Shown here piece by piece: positions 58,301-64,000 of a DNA stretch of 64,000 nucleotides. The first letter of the stretch is position 1. Every line of letters begins with the position of its first letter. This stretch comes from Penium margaritaceum. Its lineage: Eukaryota > Streptophyta > Zygnematophyceae > Desmidiales > Peniaceae. The notes under the pieces are model-generated. The model had not been told where the DNA came from, did no database searches, and saw nothing but the letters and a program-made list of their open reading frames with translations. The DNA is taken from positions 227,732 to 291,731 of the forward strand of contig SZWC01000843.1 of assembly GCA_023375785.1 (NCBI GenBank), written 5' to 3'. A program made the position numbers and the translations under genes.

Positions 58301-61300
58301 CATTGTTTCCCCCTCTGACAATTTGTGACTTGTATTATGAGTTGTCAACCTTGACCATACACAACGGATTTGTTTGATCAAAGGCAGTACACATGCCTAC
58401 TTTGGTTGGTCATTGCGCCTGGTAGCCACACCGTGCTACTACTGATTGAAGGCTGTTGTACTTGCTAGTTGATAGCTGATATTTCCAGACCATTTTTTCC
58501 CCCTCTGGCCGTTTGTGACTTGTGTTATGGTTGGTGAACGTTGACCACCCATGTTGAAATTCATTTGTCATGGTCAGTGACAAAAGCCTAGTTCGCTTGT
58601 TTGGTGTGCATAGTAGCCACGTTGTGTCACTACGTATTGAAGTTCTTTGTCCTTTATAGTCCATGCAGAGGGTTTCCAAACCATTCTCTCTCCCTCTGAC
58701 CATTTGTGACTCGTGTTATGAGGTGTCCAAGTTGACCACAAGTAGTGGACTTCTTCGGTCATAGTCAGTGACATATGCATCCTTTTGTTGGTCACTTTGC
58801 ACGCTAGCCACACTGTGCCACTACTTGTTGAAGGTGTTCGTACTTGCTAGCTGATAACTAGTATTCCCAATCCATTGTTTCCCCCTCTGACCATTTCTGA
58901 CTCGTGTTATGAGTTTTCAACGTCGACCACACAATGTGAAATTCGTTTGGTCATGGTTAGTGGCATATTCCTACTTTGGTTTGTCAATGTTCATGGTTAC
59001 CACGCCGTGTCACTATGTAGTGAAGGTCTTTGTCCCTGTTAGTTGATAGGTAGTGTTCCCAAATCATTGTTACCCCACCAGACTATCTGTAACTCGTGTT
59101 GTGAATTGTCAACATTGACCACATGAAATGAAATTCCTTGATCATGGTGTGTGACATATGCATACTTTGGTTGGTCACTGTGCATAGTAGCTACACAGTG
59201 TGACCACATTTTGAATGTATTTGTACTTGTTACTCGATAACTAGTATTCATACACCATTCCTCTCCACTCTGGATATTTGTGACTCGTGTTATAAGTTGT
59301 CAAAGCTTACCACACATAGTGACATTTTTTGGTCATGGCTAGTGACATATACCTACTCTGGTTGGTCATCGTGCATGGTATCCACACCGTATGACAACTT
59401 ATTCAAGGTCCTTGTGCATGCTAGTTGATAGCTGGTGCTCCCAAACCATTGTTTCCCCATCTGACCATTTATGACTCGTAATATGAGTTGTCAATGTTGA
59501 CCACACATAGCGGATTTCTTTGGTCAAAGGCAGTATATATGCCTACTTTGGTGTGTCATTGTGCATTGTAGCCATACCGTGCTCCTACCGGTTGAAGGAT
59601 GTTGTACTCGCCAGTTGAGAACTGATATTCCTAAACCGTTGTTTCCCCATCTGACCGTTTGTGACTCGTGTTATGGTTGGTGAACGTTGACCATCCATAT
59701 TGAAATTCTTTGGTCATGGTCAGTGACATATGCATAGTTTGGTTGTTTGGTGTGCATATTAGCCACACCGTGCCACTACGTATTGAGGTTCTTTGTCCTT
59801 TTTTGTCAATACAGATGGTTCCAAACCCATTGTCTCTCCCACTGACCAGTTGTAACTCGTGTTATGAGTTGTCAATGTTGACCACACATAGTGGACTTCT
59901 TCGGTCATAGTCAGTGAAATATGCGTCCTTTGGTTGGTCACTGTGCATGTTAGCCACACCGTGCCACAGTTAGTTGAAGGACTTTGTACTTGCTATTTGA
60001 AAACTAGTGTTTCCAACCCATTGTTTCCCCCTCTGACCATTTGTGACTTGTGGCATATGCCTACTTTGGGTTGTCACCCAAAGTAGGCATATGTACGTAC
60101 GTTGTCATCACCACGTGTCACTACGTATTGCGGGTCTTTGTGCTTTCTAGTTGATAGCTAGTTTTTGCAAACCACTGTTATCCCCTCTGACTATCTGTGA
60201 CTTGTGTTGTGAGTTGTCAACATTGACCACATGAAGTGGATTTATTTGGTCCTGGTTAGAGACATATACATACTTTGCTTGGTCACTGTGCATTGTAGCC
60301 GTACTGTGCCAGTACATATTGATTGTATTTTTGCTTGCTGGTTGATAACTAGTATTCAGAAACCATTATCTTCCACTCTGACCATTTGTGACTCGTGTTA
60401 TTAGTTGTCAAAGTTTACCACACATGGTGACATTCTTTGGTCATGGTTAGTGACATATGCATACTTTGGTTGGTCATCGTGCATTGTTTCCACACTGTGC
60501 CACAATGTATTGAATGTCACTGTGCTTGTTAGTTGATACCCGGTGTTGCCAAACCATCGTTTCCCCCTCAAACCATTTGTGACTCATGTTTTGAGTTGTC
60601 AACGTTCTCCACACACAGCGGATTTCTTTGGTCAAAGGCAGTACATATGCCTACTTTGGTCGGACACTGTGCATGGTATCCACACCGTGCTACTACTGAT
60701 TGAAGGTTGGTCTACTTGCTACTTGATAACTGTTATTCCTGGACCATTGTTTCCCCCTCTGACCGTTTGTGACTCTCGTTATGGTTGGTGAACGTTGACC
60801 ACCCATATTGAAATTCTTTGGTCATGGTCAGTGACATATGCCTAGTTTGGTTGTTTGGTGTGCATAGTAGCCACGCCATGCCACTACGCATTGAAGTTCT
60901 TTTTCCTTTCTAGTCCATGCTTAGGGTTCCCAAACCATTGTCTCTCCCTTGTACCATTTGTGACTCGTGTTATGAGTTGTCAATGTTGACCAGACTTAGT
61001 GGACGTCTTCTGTCATAGTCAGTGACGTATGCATCCTTTGGTTAGTCTATTTGCATGCTAGCCACATTGTTCCACTGCTTGTTGAAGATCTTTGTACTTT
61101 CTAGTTGATAACTAGTGTTCCCAACCCATTGATTCCCCCTCTGACCAATTGTGACTCGTGTTATGAGTTGTCAACGTCAACCACACACAGTGAAATTCTT
61201 TTGGTCATGGTTAGTGACATATGCATACATTGGTTTGTCACTGTACATGGTTACCATGCCGTGTCACTACATATTGAAGATATTTGTGCTTTCTAGTTGG

Positions 61301-63458
61301 TAGCTAGTCTTCCCAAACCATTGTTACCCTCTCTCACTATCTTTGACTCCTATTTTGAGTTATCAACATTGACAACATGAAGTGAAATTCTTTCGTCATG
61401 GTTAGGGACATGTGCATTCTTTGGTTGGTCACTGTGCATTGTAGCCACATTGTGCAACTAGATATTGAAGGTCTTTGTACTTGCTAGTCGATAACTAGTA
61501 TTCGGAAACGATTTGCATCCCCTCTGACCATTTGTGACTCATGTTCCGAGTTGTTGAAGTTTACCACACATGGTGACATTCTTTGGTCATGGTCAGTGAC
61601 ATACGCGTACTTTGGTTGGTCATCGTGCATGGTATCCAGTTCGTGCCACAACTCATTAGAGGTCTTTGTCCTTGCTAGTTGATACCTGGTGTCTCCAAAC
61701 CATTGTTTCCCCCTCTGACCATTTGTGACTTGTATTATAAGTTGTCAATGTTGACAAAGCACAGCATGTTTCTTTGGTCAATGGCAATACATATGCCTAC
61801 TTTGATCGGACACTGTGCATGGTAGCCACACCGTGCTACTTCTGATTGAAGGTTGTTGTACTTGTTAGTTGAGAACTGTTATTCCCGGACCATTGTTTCA
61901 CCCTCTGACTGTTTGTGACTCGTGTTATGGTTGGTGAACGTTGATCACCCATATTGAAATTCTTTGGTCATGGTCAGTGACATATGCCTAATTTGATTGT
62001 TTGGTGTGCATAGTAGCCATCCGTGCCACTACGCATTGAAGTTCTTTTTTCCTTTCTAGTCCATGCATAGGGTTCCCGAACCATTGTCTCTCCCTTGTAC
62101 CATTTTTGACTCATGTTATGAGTTGTCAATGTTGACCACACTTAGTGGACTTATTCGGTCTTGGTCAGTGACGTATGCATCCTTTGGTTGGTCATTTTTC
62201 ATGCTAGCCACAATGTGCCACTGCTTGTTGAAGGTCTGCGTACTTCCTAGTTGATAACTAGTGTTCCCAGCCCATTGATTCCCCCCTCTGACCATTTGTG
62301 ACTCGTGTGATGACTTTTCAATGTTAACCACACACAGTGAAATTCTTTTGGTCATGGTTAGTGACCTATGCATACAGGGGTTTGTGACTATACATGGTTA
62401 CCATGCCGTGTCACTACGTATTGAAGGTTTTTGTGCTTTCTAGTTGGTAGCTAGTCTTCCCAAACCATTGTTACCCTCTCTTACAATCTGTGACTCCTGT
62501 TGTGAGTTGTCAACATTGACCACATGAAGTGAAATTCTTTGGTCATGGTTAGTGACATGTGCATTATTTGGTTGGTCATTGTGCATTGTAGCCACATTGT
62601 GCAACTAGATATTGAAGGTATTTGTACTTGCTTGTCAATAGCTAGTATTCCGAAACCATTTTCATCCACTTTGACCATTTGTGATTCATGTTCCAAGTTG
62701 TCAAAGTTTACCACACATGGTGACATTCATTGGTCCTGGTCAGTGACCTATGCGTACTTTGGTTGATCATCGTGCATGGTATCCATATCGTGCCACAACT
62801 CATTGAAGGTCATTATCCTTGCTAGTTGATACCTGGTGTTTGCAACCCATTGTTTCCCCCTCTGACTATGTGTGACTTGTATTATAAGTTGTCAATGTTG
62901 ACCAAACACAGCAGATCTCTTTGGTCAATGGCAATACATATGCCTACTTTGGTTGGTCATTGTGCATAGTAGCCACACCGTGCTACTACTGACTGATGGT
63001 CGTTGTACTTGCTAGTTGATCACTGATATTCCTGGACCATTGTTTTCCACTCTGACCGTTTGTGACTCGTGTTATGGTTGGTGAACGTTAACTACCCATA
63101 TTGAAATTCTTTGGTCATGGTCAGTGACATATGCCTAGTTTGGTTGTTTGGTGTGTGTAGTAGCCACACCGTGCCACTACATATTGAAGTTCTTTGTCCT
63201 TTCTAGTCCAGCATAGGGTTCTTACACCATTGTTTCTCCTTTTGACCATTTGTGACTTGTGTTGTGAGTTTTCAATGATGACCACACATAGTGGACTTGT
63301 TCGGTCATAGTCAGTGACGTATGCATCCTTTGGTTGGTCACTGTGCACGCTAACCACACCGTGCCACTACTTGTTGAAGGTCTTCGTACTTGCTAGTTGA
63401 TAACTATTGTTCCCAACCCATTGTTTTCCCCCTCTGACCAATCGTGACTCGTGGTATG
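55394..63458 (+). repeat. satellite block 4
   Basis: About 42 monomers of the A-F series, same orientation. Irregular spots: part of an A monomer is deleted near 55920. Two short deletions lie at 57390-57440. A subgroup of D/E monomers (CCCCCTCAGACTATC, about 56820) resembles 28430. An inverted stretch lies at 60054-60093. It ends inside a C monomer at GTGGTATG. Confidence 0.97.
60054..60093. repeat. 18-bp inverted repeat with 4-bp loop inside the satellite
   Basis: CATATGCCTACTTTGGGT is followed by TGTC and then its exact complement ACCCAAAGTAGGCATATG. The left arm is normal D-monomer sequence; the right arm is the same sequence inverted. About 150 bp of the expected C/D sequence before it is missing. 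Confidence 0.9.
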
Positions 63459-63729
63459 GGGTTCCCCGGAGAGGAAGTCGAAGCCACAAGGTGTCGGCTT
63501 GCGTGTGGCGGGAAGTGGACCACGGAGTATCACTTATCGGCGAGGATGTTGCATGTATGTCCAGACCTCCAATCCGCGGAACTTTCAGTAGCTTAGGGTC
63601 CAAACCATATACCTGTTGCCAAGAAAGTTCAGGCAAGCAGGGAGGGCCATGGTTGTGTAGAATCTGCAGACAACGTGGAACAGGGCAGGTGCGGAGAAAG
63701 CTAAGGATGCGGCAAATTTGGGGGCATCA
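63459..63729 (+). mobile_element. island 4: 271-bp terminal fragment of the integrase element, opposite orientation
   Basis: It aligns with the complement of 17096-17380 along its whole length (GTGTCGGCTTGCGTGTGGC, GGATGCGGCAAATTTGGGGG). It ends GGGGGCATCA exactly where satellite CATGGTCAGTG resumes. Orientation is the reverse of islands 1 and 2. The left edge (GGTTCCCCGGAGAGG) has no counterpart end and is a truncation. Confidence 0.8.
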
Positions 63730-64000
63730 CATGGTCAGTGACATATGCATACTTTGGTTGATCACTGTGCATTGTAGCCATACTGTGCCACTACATATGG
63801 AAGGTGTTTGTACTTGCTAGTTGATAACAAGTATTCACAAACCATTCTTTTCCACTCTGACCATTTGTGACTCGTGTTATGAGCTGTCAAAGTTTGCCAA
63901 GCATAGTGGTATTCTTTGGTCATGGTCAGTGACATATGCCTACTTTGGCTGGTCATCATGCATGGTATCCAACCCGTGCCACAACGTTTTGAAGTTCCTT
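63730..64000 (+). repeat. satellite block 5 (runs off the window)
   Basis: It resumes with an E monomer (GATCACTGTGCATTGTAGCC) and an F monomer (GGTCATCATGCATGGTATCC), the same orientation as elsewhere. Confidence 0.95.

Noticed and set aside
6479-64000. CENP-B-box-like motif in the monomers
   Set aside because: I looked for a TTCGTTGGAAACGGGA-type sequence and found none, so the centromere idea rests only on HOR structure and monomer length.

Overview
The window looks like repeat-dense nuclear heterochromatin of a green plant. A Ty1/copia pol with plant-type protease, integrase, reverse transcriptase (RT) and RNase H motifs, plus a hAT transposase with the usual C-terminal dimerisation motif, support this. 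Transposon coding DNA is GC-rich and the satellite is nearer balanced composition. I cannot name the species; a streptophyte alga, bryophyte or other non-seed plant is only a guess. I found no intact host gene, rRNA, tRNA or CRISPR array. Every recognisable protein gene belongs to a mobile element and is broken.

Layout. (1) 1-4641 is the 3' part of a copia retrotransposon: zinc knuckle, protease, integrase, RT, RNase H, polypurine tract and a 910-bp LTR. (2) 4642-6480 is the 3' part of a hAT transposon. Its terminus abuts the satellite directly. (3) From 6479 to the end, about 40 kb (roughly 63% of the window) is one satellite of ~191-bp monomers. It has a six-monomer higher-order repeat (HOR), types A-F, of about 1,145 bp. 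(4) Four non-satellite islands interrupt it: 17096-22342, 30766-36008, 49113-55393 and 63459-63729.

The first two large islands are near-identical, in the same orientation and about 13.67 kb apart. They lie inside a tandem duplication (about 13221-26904 and 26905-40571) whose junction falls in a box shared by all monomers. They share disabling mutations, so an already dead element was copied together with its satellite flanks. Each island holds, on the minus strand, an integrase of the H2C2 zinc finger plus DDE type, followed by a very cysteine-rich multi-zinc-finger region. Each is capped by an LTR of the same family as the copia LTR at 3732-4641.

The third large island is a diverged relative that keeps the 5' part: a helical, coiled-coil-rich region running in frame into the integrase, with no reverse transcriptase visible. 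A 1.8-kb module full of CCGCGGA palindromes replaces its catalytic core. The fourth island is a 271-bp end fragment in plus orientation. The most interesting candidates are this apparently RT-less, integrase-bearing family with its Cys-rich domain, the CCGCGGA module, the HOR satellite, and an excess of TAG stops where sister copies have CAG, which suggests decay by deamination of methylated CHG cytosines.
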